Shown in pieces: positions 22,186 to 29,329 of a DNA stretch of 29,329 nucleotides (position 1 is its first letter; each line of letters opens with the position of its first letter). Made by a program: the position numbers and the translations under genes. The stretch spans positions 1 through 29,329 of the forward strand of contig CABTYO010000025.1 in assembly GCA_902489075.1 (NCBI GenBank). Direction: 5' to 3'. The notes under the pieces are model-generated. The model ran no database searches and had not been told where the DNA came from. It saw only the letters and a program-made list of their open reading frames with translations. The DNA is from an uncultured Faecalicatena sp. (GTDB lineage Bacteria; Bacillota; Clostridia; Lachnospirales; Lachnospiraceae).

Positions 22186-24588
22186 ATGATTTTAGACAGA
22201 TTAGGAAAAGAACTGCTGTTTTTTGACGGCGGAATGGGAACATTACTGCAGGCAGAGGGGCTGAAACCGGGAGAACTGCCGGAGACGTGGAACGTGACAC
22301 ATACAGACACGGTCATCGGAATCCACAGAAGATATATAGAGGCCGGAAGTGATATCGTACTGGCGAACACGTTCGGGGCCAACCGGATTAAATTTCATGA
22401 CGATTCCTGCTCCTTAAAGGAGATTGTGACTGCGGCGGTCAGCCACGTAAAGGAAGCAGCCACGCAGGCTGAGACAGGGGGCAGAGTTATCTATACCGCA
22501 CTGGATGTGGGCCCTACGGGAAAGCTGCTTAAGCCAATGGGAGACCTGGACTTTGAGGATGCCTATGAGGCGTTTAAAGAAGTGGTGAAGTATGGAGAGG
22601 AAGCAGGTGCCGACCTGATCCATATCGAGACGATGAGCGACACGTACGAGATGAAGGCGGCGGTGCTGGCAGCAAAGGAGAATACCAGCCTTCCCGTTTT
22701 TGTGACGGCTGTTTTTGACGAGCGGTGCAAGCTTCTGACCGGAGCGGATGTACCGGCAGTGACGGCGCTGCTGGAGGGCCTTCGGGTGGATGCGCTTGGA
22801 ATTAACTGCGGCCTGGGACCGGCACAGATGCTTCCGGTTCTTGAACAGCTTCTTACGTATTCTTCACTTCCGGTCATTGTGAAGCCCAACGCAGGACTTC
22901 CAAGGCAGGTGGGCAGTGACACGGTCTATGATGTGGAGCCGGAATTGTTTGCCGAAGTGATGCAAAAGATTGTGAAGAAGGGAGCGGCTGTGATTGGCGG
23001 CTGCTGTGGGACCACACCGGACCATATCAGGGCAATGACCGCGCGCTGCCGGGACATGGTACCAGAAGCAGTGGAGCAAAAGTCCTGGACCATGGTGTCT
23101 TCTTATGGGCAGGCTGTTTTTCTGGGAGAGGGTTCGAAGATCATCGGAGAGCGGATCAACCCGACCGGGAAGAAGCGGTTTAAGCAGGCACTGAAAGAGC
23201 ACGATCTGGACTATATTCTCAGAGAGGGAATTACGCAGCAGGACAAAGGCGCCCATATTCTGGATGTGAATGTCGGACTTCCGGATATTGACGAGACCGC
23301 CATGATGCGGGAGGTGGTGACAGAACTGCAGAGCGTGACGAATCTTCCTCTGCAGATCGACACGGTGGACGCAGAAGCGATGGAGGCTGCCTTACGTGTC
23401 TACAATGGAAAGGCGATGGTGAATTCTGTCAGCGGAAAGCAGGAATCTATGGATGCGGTATTCCCGCTGATTCAGAAGTACGGCGGAGTCGTGATCGGGC
23501 TGACGCTGGATGAGACGGGAATTCCCGACACGGCTGATGGCAGGGTGGCAGTTGCACAGCATATTATAGAAGAAGCCGGAAAGTACGGTATCCAAAAGAA
23601 GGATATTGTGATCGATGTTCTGGCGATGACCATCAGTTCAGACCCGGAAGGGGCGAAGGTTACGCTGGAAGCGTTAAAAAGAGTCAGGGAGGAACTGGGT
23701 GTGAATACGGTTCTTGGAGTGTCCAATATTTCTTTCGGACTTCCATGCCGTCCGGTCATCAATGCGGCATTCTATACGATGGCAATGTTGAACGGCCTGA
23801 GTGCAGGAATTATCAATCCGTCCTCAGAAGATATGATGAAGTCCTATTATGCATACCATGCGCTGATGAATCTGGATCAGAACTGTGAAAACTATATCGG
23901 GCAATATGCGGACAGCCAGCCTCTGTCATCCGGGACGAAAAATTCTGCCGTGCAGGAGATGCAGCTGGATACGGCCATCGAAAAAGGGCTGAAGGAAGAG
24001 GCGCACCACATGACTTCTGAACTTGTGAAGACTATGACACCGCTTGATGTGATCGATGAATTCCTGATTCCGGCGCTGGACCGGGTAGGAAAGGGCTTTG
24101 AGACAGGAAGGGTATTCCTGCCCCAGCTGCTGATGAGTGCGGAAGCGGCGAAATCTGCATTCACTGTCCTGAAAGAGGTCCTGGCACAAAGCGGCAGCGC
24201 GGCGGAGAAAAAGGAGAAGGTCGTGCTTGCAACGGTAAAAGGTGATATCCATGACATCGGCAAGAATATTGTGAAGGTGCTTCTGGAGAATTACAGCTTT
24301 GATGTGATCGACCTTGGAAAAGATGTGCCGCCGGAAGTGATTGTGGAGACGGTACGAAAAGAGGAGGTCCGCCTGGTGGGCCTGAGTGCTCTGATGACGA
24401 CAACTGTGGTCAGCATGGAGGAGACCATCAGGCAGCTGAGAGAACAGGCGCCTGACTGCCGTGTCATGGTCGGAGGCGCGGTCCTGAATCAGGAATATGC
24501 GGATATGATCGGGGCGGATTTCTATGGAAAAGATGCCATGCAGTCGGTCCATTATGCCCAGAAGCTGCTTTCTGACAGGGCGGATTAA
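22186..24588 (+). CDS. metH: Cobalamin-dependent methionine synthase, lacking activation domain
   Basis: Transfers methyl from methyl-THF via cobalamin to homocysteine. 800 residues. The homocysteine-binding domain (about 1-295) has zinc ligands Cys208, Cys273 and Cys274 (GGCCGTTPDH). The pterin-binding domain (about 310-570) includes IIGERINPTGKKRF. The B12 cap and B12-binding domains (about 595-800) carry the DxHxxG motif GDIHDIGK (Asp687, His689, Gly692). E. coli MetH is about 1227 residues; the missing part is supplied by the preceding gene. RBS AGAAAGGAC. Confidence 0.95.
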   Translation: MILDRLGKELLFFDGGMGTLLQAEGLKPGELPETWNVTHTDTVIGIHRRYIEAGSDIVLANTFGANRIKFHDDSCSLKEIVTAAVSHVKEAATQAETGGRVIYTALDVGPTGKLLKPMGDLDFEDAYEAFKEVVKYGEEAGADLIHIETMSDTYEMKAAVLAAKENTSLPVFVTAVFDERCKLLTGADVPAVTALLEGLRVDALGINCGLGPAQMLPVLEQLLTYSSLPVIVKPNAGLPRQVGSDTVYDVEPELFAEVMQKIVKKGAAVIGGCCGTTPDHIRAMTARCRDMVPEAVEQKSWTMVSSYGQAVFLGEGSKIIGERINPTGKKRFKQALKEHDLDYILREGITQQDKGAHILDVNVGLPDIDETAMMREVVTELQSVTNLPLQIDTVDAEAMEAALRVYNGKAMVNSVSGKQESMDAVFPLIQKYGGVVIGLTLDETGIPDTADGRVAVAQHIIEEAGKYGIQKKDIVIDVLAMTISSDPEGAKVTLEALKRVREELGVNTVLGVSNISFGLPCRPVINAAFYTMAMLNGLSAGIINPSSEDMMKSYYAYHALMNLDQNCENYIGQYADSQPLSSGTKNSAVQEMQLDTAIEKGLKEEAHHMTSELVKTMTPLDVIDEFLIPALDRVGKGFETGRVFLPQLLMSAEAAKSAFTVLKEVLAQSGSAAEKKEKVVLATVKGDIHDIGKNIVKVLLENYSFDVIDLGKDVPPEVIVETVRKEEVRLVGLSALMTTTVVSMEETIRQLREQAPDCRVMVGGAVLNQEYADMIGADFYGKDAMQSVHYAQKLLSDRAD

Positions 24589-24605
24589 AGAAGCGCTTTA
24601 CGAAG

Positions 24606-24647
24606 CCGGGCGTATTAGACTGGGCGTGTCAGACCGGGAGTGTCAGG
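24606..24647. repeat. 14-bp tandem repeat, three units, after the metH stop
   Basis: Units start at 24606 (CCGGGCGTATTAGA), 24620 (CTGGGCGTGTCAGA) and 24634 (CCGGGAGTGTCAGG), beginning 18 bases after the stop. The sequence beyond loses the pattern. No terminator hairpin was seen for metH. Confidence 0.7.
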
Positions 24648-24698
24648 CTTGCGAAGGAACAGTAAGGGCGTGTATCTGTTTTTGTACAAGAATCAGTA

Positions 24699-24727
24699 TT
24701 GACTATTTTTTAACAAGAGGGTATAGT
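24699..24727 (+). promoter_or_regulatory. Sigma-A promoter for the hydrogenase, with a Rex-like half-site
   Basis: TTGACT (24699-24704), 17-base spacer, TATAGT (24722-24727). The 18 bases from 24699 (TTGACTATTTTTTAACAA) have the length and outer bases of a Rex operator (TTGTTAAN4TTAACAA). The right half-site (TTAACAA, 24710-24716) is perfect and the left is degenerate. Rex is the NADH/NAD+-sensing repressor of fermentation genes in Clostridia. The promoter call is firm; the Rex site is tentative. Confidence 0.65.
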
Positions 24728-24795
24728 GGTAATGCAAAGTTAAGAAGTACGGCATTTATGCGCCGTTTTCAAAAGAATTCAGGAGGAAGTGACCT

Positions 24796-26310
24796 ATGAT
24801 GAGAGGACTGCAGACACCGGTTCGGGCGATTCGCAGACGTGTGTTTACGGAAGTTGCGAAGCTGGGATTTAAAGCTGACGCAGAGACATTGTTAGCAGAT
24901 ATGGAAGCGATTCCTTATGAGATTGTAAATGAGGATACAGAGACAAAGTACCGCGAGAGTACATACCGTGCCCGCGCGATTGTAAGAGAGAGGCTGAGAC
25001 TGGCCATGGGACTGTCACTGCGCCCGGAGAATAAGCCGGTCCATCTGACCGCGGGAGTGGAGGCAAGTAATATTTCCGAGAAGTACTATGAGCCGCCTCT
25101 TATGCAGGTCATTCCTTCTGCGTGCGAGCGCTGCGAGGAGAATAAGTACGAAGTGAGCAATATGTGTAAGGGATGCCTGGCGCACCCCTGCCAGGAGGTC
25201 TGTCCAAAGGGTGCGATCTCCATGGTGGATGGAAAGTCCTACATCGACCAGGATAAATGTATCAAGTGCGGAAAGTGTAAATCCGTCTGTCCGTATGATG
25301 CGATTGCGAAGAAGGAAAGACCATGTAAGAACGCATGTGGAGTCGGAGCCATCGTTTCCGATAAGCACGGCAGAGCTTTTATTGATACGGAGAAATGCGT
25401 ATCCTGCGGAATGTGTATGGTAAGCTGCCCGTTTGGGGCTATTTCCGACAAGTCACAGATCTTCCAGCTGACCAGGGCGCTTCAGGAAGGCGGAGAGATC
25501 GTAGCGGAGATCGCACCGGCATTCGTCGGCCAGTTCGGTGAGAACATTACGCCGAGGAATATCAAGGCGGCCCTGCAGGAGCTTGGGTTCTCTGAGGTAT
25601 ACGAGGTTGCACTGGGTGCGGATATCGGAGCCATCTCGGAGGCACATCACTATGTGGAGAAGGTGGTCTCCGGAGAACTGCCGTTCCTTTTGACTTCCTG
25701 CTGTCCGTCCTGGGCCATGATGGCAAAGAAGTTCTTCCCGGATCTGATCGACCAGATCTCACAGGAACTGACGCCGATGGTCGCGACAGCGCGTACCATT
25801 AAGAAGGAACATCCGAACGCAAGAGTGGTCTTCATTGGACCTTGTGCTGCCAAGAAGCTGGAGGCATCCAGAAGAACGGTGCGAAGTGATGTGGATTTTG
25901 TTGTTACATATGAAGAACTGCAGGCAATGTTCGATGCAAAAGAGATCGATCTGACAAAATATGCAGCAGAGTCTTCCTTCCACGACGCCACAGGAGCAGG
26001 CCGTGGATATGCCTGTGCAGGCGGTGTGGCTGAAGCCATTGAGAAATGCGTCAATGAATATTATCCGGATGTGGAGGTCAACATCGAGCATGCAGAGGGA
26101 CTTGCAGAATGCAAGAAGATTCTGACGCTGGCAAAAGCCGGCAGGATGAACGGCTGTCTGATCGAAGGAATGGGCTGCCCGGGAGGCTGTATCGCAGGAG
26201 CAGGTACGAATATCCCAGTAGTGAAGGCGAAGAAAGCTCTCGCAAATTATGTGAAGAGTTCCACCAGCAACATCCCACCGAAGGAATTGGCTGAGATCGA
26301 ACTGAAATAG
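24796..26310 (+). CDS. Monomeric [FeFe] hydrogenase with ferredoxin-type [4Fe-4S] domains
   Basis: 504 residues. A helical N-terminal region (about 1-105) is followed by a Cys-rich ferredoxin-type region from Cys110 (CERC, CKGCLAHPCQEVCP, CIKCGKCKSVCP, CVSCGMCMVSCP) and the H-cluster domain. H-cluster motifs are L1 TSCCPSW (300-306), L2 GPCAAKK (348-354) and L3 EGMGCPGGC (457-465). L2 lacks the Met that precedes PC in classical group A enzymes; together with GMGC in L3 this suggests the less studied group B type. It probably couples ferredoxin oxidation to H2 production, or the reverse. No hydE/F/G maturases are nearby. The first of two adjacent ATGs was chosen (AGGAGG about 10 bases upstream). 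Confidence 0.9.
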   Translation: MMRGLQTPVRAIRRRVFTEVAKLGFKADAETLLADMEAIPYEIVNEDTETKYRESTYRARAIVRERLRLAMGLSLRPENKPVHLTAGVEASNISEKYYEPPLMQVIPSACERCEENKYEVSNMCKGCLAHPCQEVCPKGAISMVDGKSYIDQDKCIKCGKCKSVCPYDAIAKKERPCKNACGVGAIVSDKHGRAFIDTEKCVSCGMCMVSCPFGAISDKSQIFQLTRALQEGGEIVAEIAPAFVGQFGENITPRNIKAALQELGFSEVYEVALGADIGAISEAHHYVEKVVSGELPFLLTSCCPSWAMMAKKFFPDLIDQISQELTPMVATARTIKKEHPNARVVFIGPCAAKKLEASRRTVRSDVDFVVTYEELQAMFDAKEIDLTKYAAESSFHDATGAGRGYACAGGVAEAIEKCVNEYYPDVEVNIEHAEGLAECKKILTLAKAGRMNGCLIEGMGCPGGCIAGAGTNIPVVKAKKALANYVKSSTSNIPPKELAEIELK

Positions 26311-26349
26311 CAGTTGGAAAAACGGCCGGATTCATCAGGAAAAAGTATT

Positions 26350-26378
26350 TGAAAAACCGCAGAAGCTATGGTATGATA
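26350..26378 (+). promoter_or_regulatory. Sigma-A promoter for alaS
   Basis: TTGAAA (26350-26355), 17-base spacer, TATGAT (26373-26378). The predicted start of transcription falls just before a 24-bp perfect palindrome, giving a leader of about 155 nt before alaS. Confidence 0.6.
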
Positions 26379-26390
26379 GATTGGACACGC

Positions 26391-26414
26391 AGAGTGGATG
26401 TACATCCACTCTGT
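26391..26414. promoter_or_regulatory. 24-bp perfect palindrome in the alaS leader
   Basis: CAGAGTGGATGT (26391-26402) is followed at once by its exact reverse complement (26403-26414), then TTTCTGTT. It may terminate hydrogenase transcripts, act as an attenuator at the very 5' end of the alaS transcript, or be an operator. Two further small hairpins lie in the leader: CCCTGA/TCAGGG (26443-26470) and AGCGGA/TCCGCT (26491-26513). No T-box motif is present. Confidence 0.6.
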
Positions 26415-26541
26415 TTCTGTTGACTATATATGCATACCGGACCCTGACCATCACACGAGAAGATCAGGGACGTGGCAGATACATTTTAGAGCGGAGAATA
26501 TAGAAGTCCGCTTTAGATAAAGAAACCGGGAGGACGAGGTT

Positions 26542-29181
26542 ATGCAACCATATGGAGTGAATCAATTAAGAAAGATGTTTTTGGAGTTCTTTGAGAGCAA
26601 AGGACACCTGGCAATGAAGAGTTTTTCTCTTGTGCCGCACAATGACAAGAGCCTTCTGCTTATCAATTCAGGAATGGCTCCTCTTAAGCCTTACTTTACA
26701 GGGCAGGAGATCCCGCCGAGGAAGAGAGTGACGACCTGTCAGAAGTGTATCCGTACAGGCGACATCGAGAATGTAGGAAAGACTGCACGCCACGGTACCT
26801 TTTTTGAGATGCTGGGGAACTTCTCTTTTGGAGATTATTTTAAAGAAGAGGCGATCGCATGGTCATGGGAATTCCTGACTGAGGTCGTAGGCCTTGATCC
26901 GGACAGGCTGTATCCTTCTGTTTATCTGGAGGATGACGAGGCATTTGATATCTGGAATAAGAAGATGGGGATTCCGGCAGAGAGAATCTTCAAGTTTGGC
27001 AAGGAAGACAATTTCTGGGAGCACGGTTCCGGTCCATGCGGCCCATGCTCTGAGATCTATTATGACAGAGGAGAGAAGTACGGCTGCGGCAGCCCTGACT
27101 GTACAGTAGGCTGTGAGTGTGACCGTTATATGGAGATCTGGAACAATGTATTTACCCAGTTTGACAATGACGGAAAAGGTCATTATGAGGAACTGGAGCA
27201 GAAGAATATTGATACAGGAATGGGACTGGAAAGACTGGCAAGTGTTGTACAGGATGTGGATTCCATCTTTGATGTGGATACGATCAAGGCTCTCAGAGAC
27301 CATGTGTGCCGCCTGGCTAAGGTGGAATATGGCAGGGACGAGAATACAGACGTATCTATCCGCGTCATCACAGACCATATCCGTTCCGTTACATTTATGA
27401 TTTCAGACGGAATCATGCCTTCTAATGAAGGACGCGGGTACGTACTGCGCCGTCTGTTAAGAAGAGCATGCCGTCACGGCAGACTTCTGAATATCGAAGG
27501 GAACTTCCTGCCGGAGCTTGCACTGACTGTGATTGCAGGTTCTAAGGATGGATACCCGGAACTGGAAGAAAAGAAAGACTTCATCCTGAATGTCATTGCA
27601 AAGGAAGAAGAGCAGTTTAACAAGACCATTGACCAGGGACTTGGAATCTTATCCGATATGATCAGAGAGATGGAGGAGAAGAGCACAAAGACTCTGTCCG
27701 GTGATGATGCATTTAAGCTGTATGATACTTACGGATTCCCGATCGACCTGACCAAAGAGATCCTGGAAGAAAAGGGCATGAACGTGGATGAAGAAGGATT
27801 CCATGCTGCTATGGAGGTTCAGCGTAAGACAGCAAGGGCTGCCCGCGGTGTGACCAACTACATGGGAGCAGAAGCGACAGTATATGAGTCCATCGATCCG
27901 AGTATCACAAGTGCCTTTGTCGGCTATGAGAATTTAAGCTTCCAGTCCGAGATTACGGTCCTGACTACAGAGACCGAGATTGTGGACGCACTCTCCGATG
28001 GAGAGAGAGGAACTATTTTCGTAAAAGAGACTCCATTCTACGCAACAAGCGGTGGTCAGGAGGCTGATACCGGAATCATCCGTACTGCAGAGGGTGAATT
28101 CAGGGTGGAAGATACGATCAAGCTTTTAGGTGGAAAGATCGGACACGTAGGACAGGTCGTAAAAGGCATGATCAAGACAGGGGATCAGGCAGATCTGGAA
28201 GTAGACGCAGAGAAGCGTGCCCTGTCTGCACGTAACCACAGTGCCACCCATCTGCTCCAGAAAGCATTGAGAACCGTCCTGGGAACTCACGTAGAGCAGG
28301 CCGGATCCAGTGTAAATGAAGACAGGCTTCGTTTCGACTTTACCCATTTCTCTGCATTGACAGCTGAGGAACTGGAAAGGGTAGAGGAGATCGTGAATGA
28401 AAGTATTGCCAAAGGCCTTCCGGTCGTTGTGAAGAACATGCCGATCGAAGAAGCCAGGAAGACAGGGGCTCAGGCACTGTTCGGCGAAAAGTACGGTGAT
28501 ATCGTGCGCGTCGTTAATATGGGTGATTTCTCCATCGAATTCTGTGGAGGTACCCACGTAAAGAATACCGGGGAGATCATGGCATTAAAGATCGTCTCCG
28601 AGACAGGTGTGGCAGCCGGAGTGCGCCGTATTGAAGCACTGACCTCCAAGGGGCTGTTAAAGTATTATGATGCCCTGGAACAGAAGCTGAATGAAGCGGC
28701 AAAGGCACTGAAAGCAACACCGGAGAATCTGACAGAGAAGATCAGCCATATGATGGCCGAGAATAAGTCCCTGCATTCAGAAGTGGAGAGCTTAAAGAGC
28801 AGGCTCGCGCAGGATGCCATGGGAGATGTGATGGACCAGGTACAGGAAGTCAAAGGCGTGAAGCTTCTGGCTGCAGAAGTTGACGGCGTGGACATGAACG
28901 GACTGCGTGACCTTGGAGACCAGTTAAAAGAAAAACTGGGCGAGGGTGTCGTTGTGCTGGCATCCGGGAATGACGGTAAGGTAAGCTTAATGGTAACTGC
29001 AACAGACGGTGCCATGAAGCAGGGTGCACATGCAGGCAATCTGGTCAAGGCAATTGCCGGGCTGGTCGGCGGAGGCGGCGGCGGACGCCCGAACATGGCA
29101 CAGGCAGGAGGCAAGAATCCGGCAGGTATCAAAGATGCCCTTAAAAAGGCAAAAGAGACACTGGAAGGACAAATAATGTAA
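26542..29181 (+). CDS. alaS: Alanyl-tRNA synthetase
   Basis: Charges tRNA-Ala. 879 residues, full length. The class II catalytic core is at the N-terminus (FLEFFESKGH, RHGTFFEMLGNFSFGDYFKEEAI, GMGLERLASV). The editing domain has the zinc/active-site residues His566, His570 (HSATH) and Cys668, His672 (CGGTH). The C-terminal DHHA1 domain ends with a glycine-rich GGGGGGRPNMAQAGG segment. The ATG at 26542 follows GGGAGGAC. A promoter for the next gene lies directly after the stop. Confidence 0.97.
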   Translation: MQPYGVNQLRKMFLEFFESKGHLAMKSFSLVPHNDKSLLLINSGMAPLKPYFTGQEIPPRKRVTTCQKCIRTGDIENVGKTARHGTFFEMLGNFSFGDYFKEEAIAWSWEFLTEVVGLDPDRLYPSVYLEDDEAFDIWNKKMGIPAERIFKFGKEDNFWEHGSGPCGPCSEIYYDRGEKYGCGSPDCTVGCECDRYMEIWNNVFTQFDNDGKGHYEELEQKNIDTGMGLERLASVVQDVDSIFDVDTIKALRDHVCRLAKVEYGRDENTDVSIRVITDHIRSVTFMISDGIMPSNEGRGYVLRRLLRRACRHGRLLNIEGNFLPELALTVIAGSKDGYPELEEKKDFILNVIAKEEEQFNKTIDQGLGILSDMIREMEEKSTKTLSGDDAFKLYDTYGFPIDLTKEILEEKGMNVDEEGFHAAMEVQRKTARAARGVTNYMGAEATVYESIDPSITSAFVGYENLSFQSEITVLTTETEIVDALSDGERGTIFVKETPFYATSGGQEADTGIIRTAEGEFRVEDTIKLLGGKIGHVGQVVKGMIKTGDQADLEVDAEKRALSARNHSATHLLQKALRTVLGTHVEQAGSSVNEDRLRFDFTHFSALTAEELERVEEIVNESIAKGLPVVVKNMPIEEARKTGAQALFGEKYGDIVRVVNMGDFSIEFCGGTHVKNTGEIMALKIVSETGVAAGVRRIEALTSKGLLKYYDALEQKLNEAAKALKATPENLTEKISHMMAENKSLHSEVESLKSRLAQDAMGDVMDQVQEVKGVKLLAAEVDGVDMNGLRDLGDQLKEKLGEGVVVLASGNDGKVSLMVTATDGAMKQGAHAGNLVKAIAGLVGGGGGGRPNMAQAGGKNPAGIKDALKKAKETLEGQIM

Positions 29182-29199
29182 CTTTTTTCGCAGAAACAG

Positions 29200-29227
29200 T
29201 TGACGTTTAGCGAAAATATGGTATAAT
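29200..29227 (+). promoter_or_regulatory. Strong sigma-A promoter after alaS
   Basis: TTGACG (29200-29205), 16-base spacer, consensus TATAAT (29222-29227), about 80 bp before the ATG at 29307. A dyad TTTTCGC/GCGAAAA (29185-29191, 29210-29216) surrounds the -35 box and could be an operator. Confidence 0.75.
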
Positions 29228-29306
29228 CTTTTGTAGTGCAATAAATATACCCGAACAGTCGTATGATGCACAATACAAGGCTGGAGGGGAGGTTAGGTGT
29301 GAGACT

Positions 29307-29329
29307 ATGTCAAATGTAATCGTTAAAGA
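29307..29329 (+). CDS. rpsU: Probable 30S ribosomal protein S21, 5' end only
   Basis: Seven codons are visible before the window ends, reading MSNVIVK, which is the usual N-terminus of S21 in Clostridia. It follows a strong promoter and a GGAGGGGAGG purine tract about 14 bases upstream of the ATG. The call rests on a very short stretch and should be treated as probable only. Confidence 0.55.

Noticed and set aside
26379..26541. T-box riboswitch before alaS
   Set aside because: The conserved T-box sequence (TGGNACCGCG-type) and an antiterminator/terminator pair are not present.
1..29329. Transposase, phage or defence genes that would explain the palindromes
   Set aside because: No such coding sequence is present in the window. 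Every long plausible frame is a known core gene. Long antisense frames are shadows of those genes.

Overview
This 29.3 kb window is a chromosomal segment of an anaerobic, spore-forming, Gram-positive bacterium. It is most likely a Lachnospiraceae-type Clostridia (Blautia/Dorea/Lachnoclostridium-like; the genus is a guess). The grounds are a complete spoIIIA operon, spoIVB and spo0A, a Clostridia-style gene order, a monomeric [FeFe] hydrogenase and a split cobalamin-dependent methionine synthase. Nearly all genes lie on the + strand. No tRNA, rRNA, CRISPR array, transposase or phage gene was seen.

Layout: (1) 1-764 has no gene. It holds two large multi-branched palindromes (A, 11-250; B, 433-673) and a possible decayed relative between them. 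(2) 765-5817 is spoIIIAA-AH, the forespore/mother-cell feeding-tube operon. (3) 6027-7619 is prfC (peptide release factor 3). (4) 7706-8089 is a YqhY/Asp23-family gene, followed by a third palindrome (C, 8140-8352). (5) 8471-16964 is a tight nine-gene operon: nusB, xseA, xseB, ispA, dxs, tlyA, nadK, argR, recN. It has a sigma-A promoter in front and a rho-independent terminator after recN. (6) 17088-19053 is spoIVB and spo0A, with a clear sigma-A promoter and a 0A box upstream of spo0A. (7) 19140-20588 is glgA. (8) 20630-24588 is metF, a stand-alone methionine-synthase activation-domain gene, and an 800-residue metH without that domain. (9) 24796-26310 is an [FeFe] hydrogenase. (10) 26542-29181 is alaS, and the window ends in the first codons of what is probably rpsU.

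The order spoIIIA - yqhY - nusB - xseA/B - ispA - dxs - tlyA - argR - recN - spoIVB - spo0A matches the Bacillus subtilis region. Here prfC occupies the place of accBC, folD is missing and nadK is inserted. The coding content is therefore ordinary core genome.

The unusual content is non-coding. A, B and C share one architecture: a long outer stem, a conserved internal loop, an inner stem of 19-24 bp, and two apical hairpins. Their stem sequences differ but change in pairs, and a two-base-pair compensatory change is visible between A and C. B lies in the opposite orientation. The single non-Watson-Crick pairs in the inner stems of B and C are G-U only when each element is read in its own orientation, which suggests a structured RNA. 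A second theme is short tandem duplication at or just past stop codons, seen after spoIIIAC (16 bp x 6), spoIIIAE (34 bp x 2), xseA (18 bp x 2) and metH (14 bp x 3).
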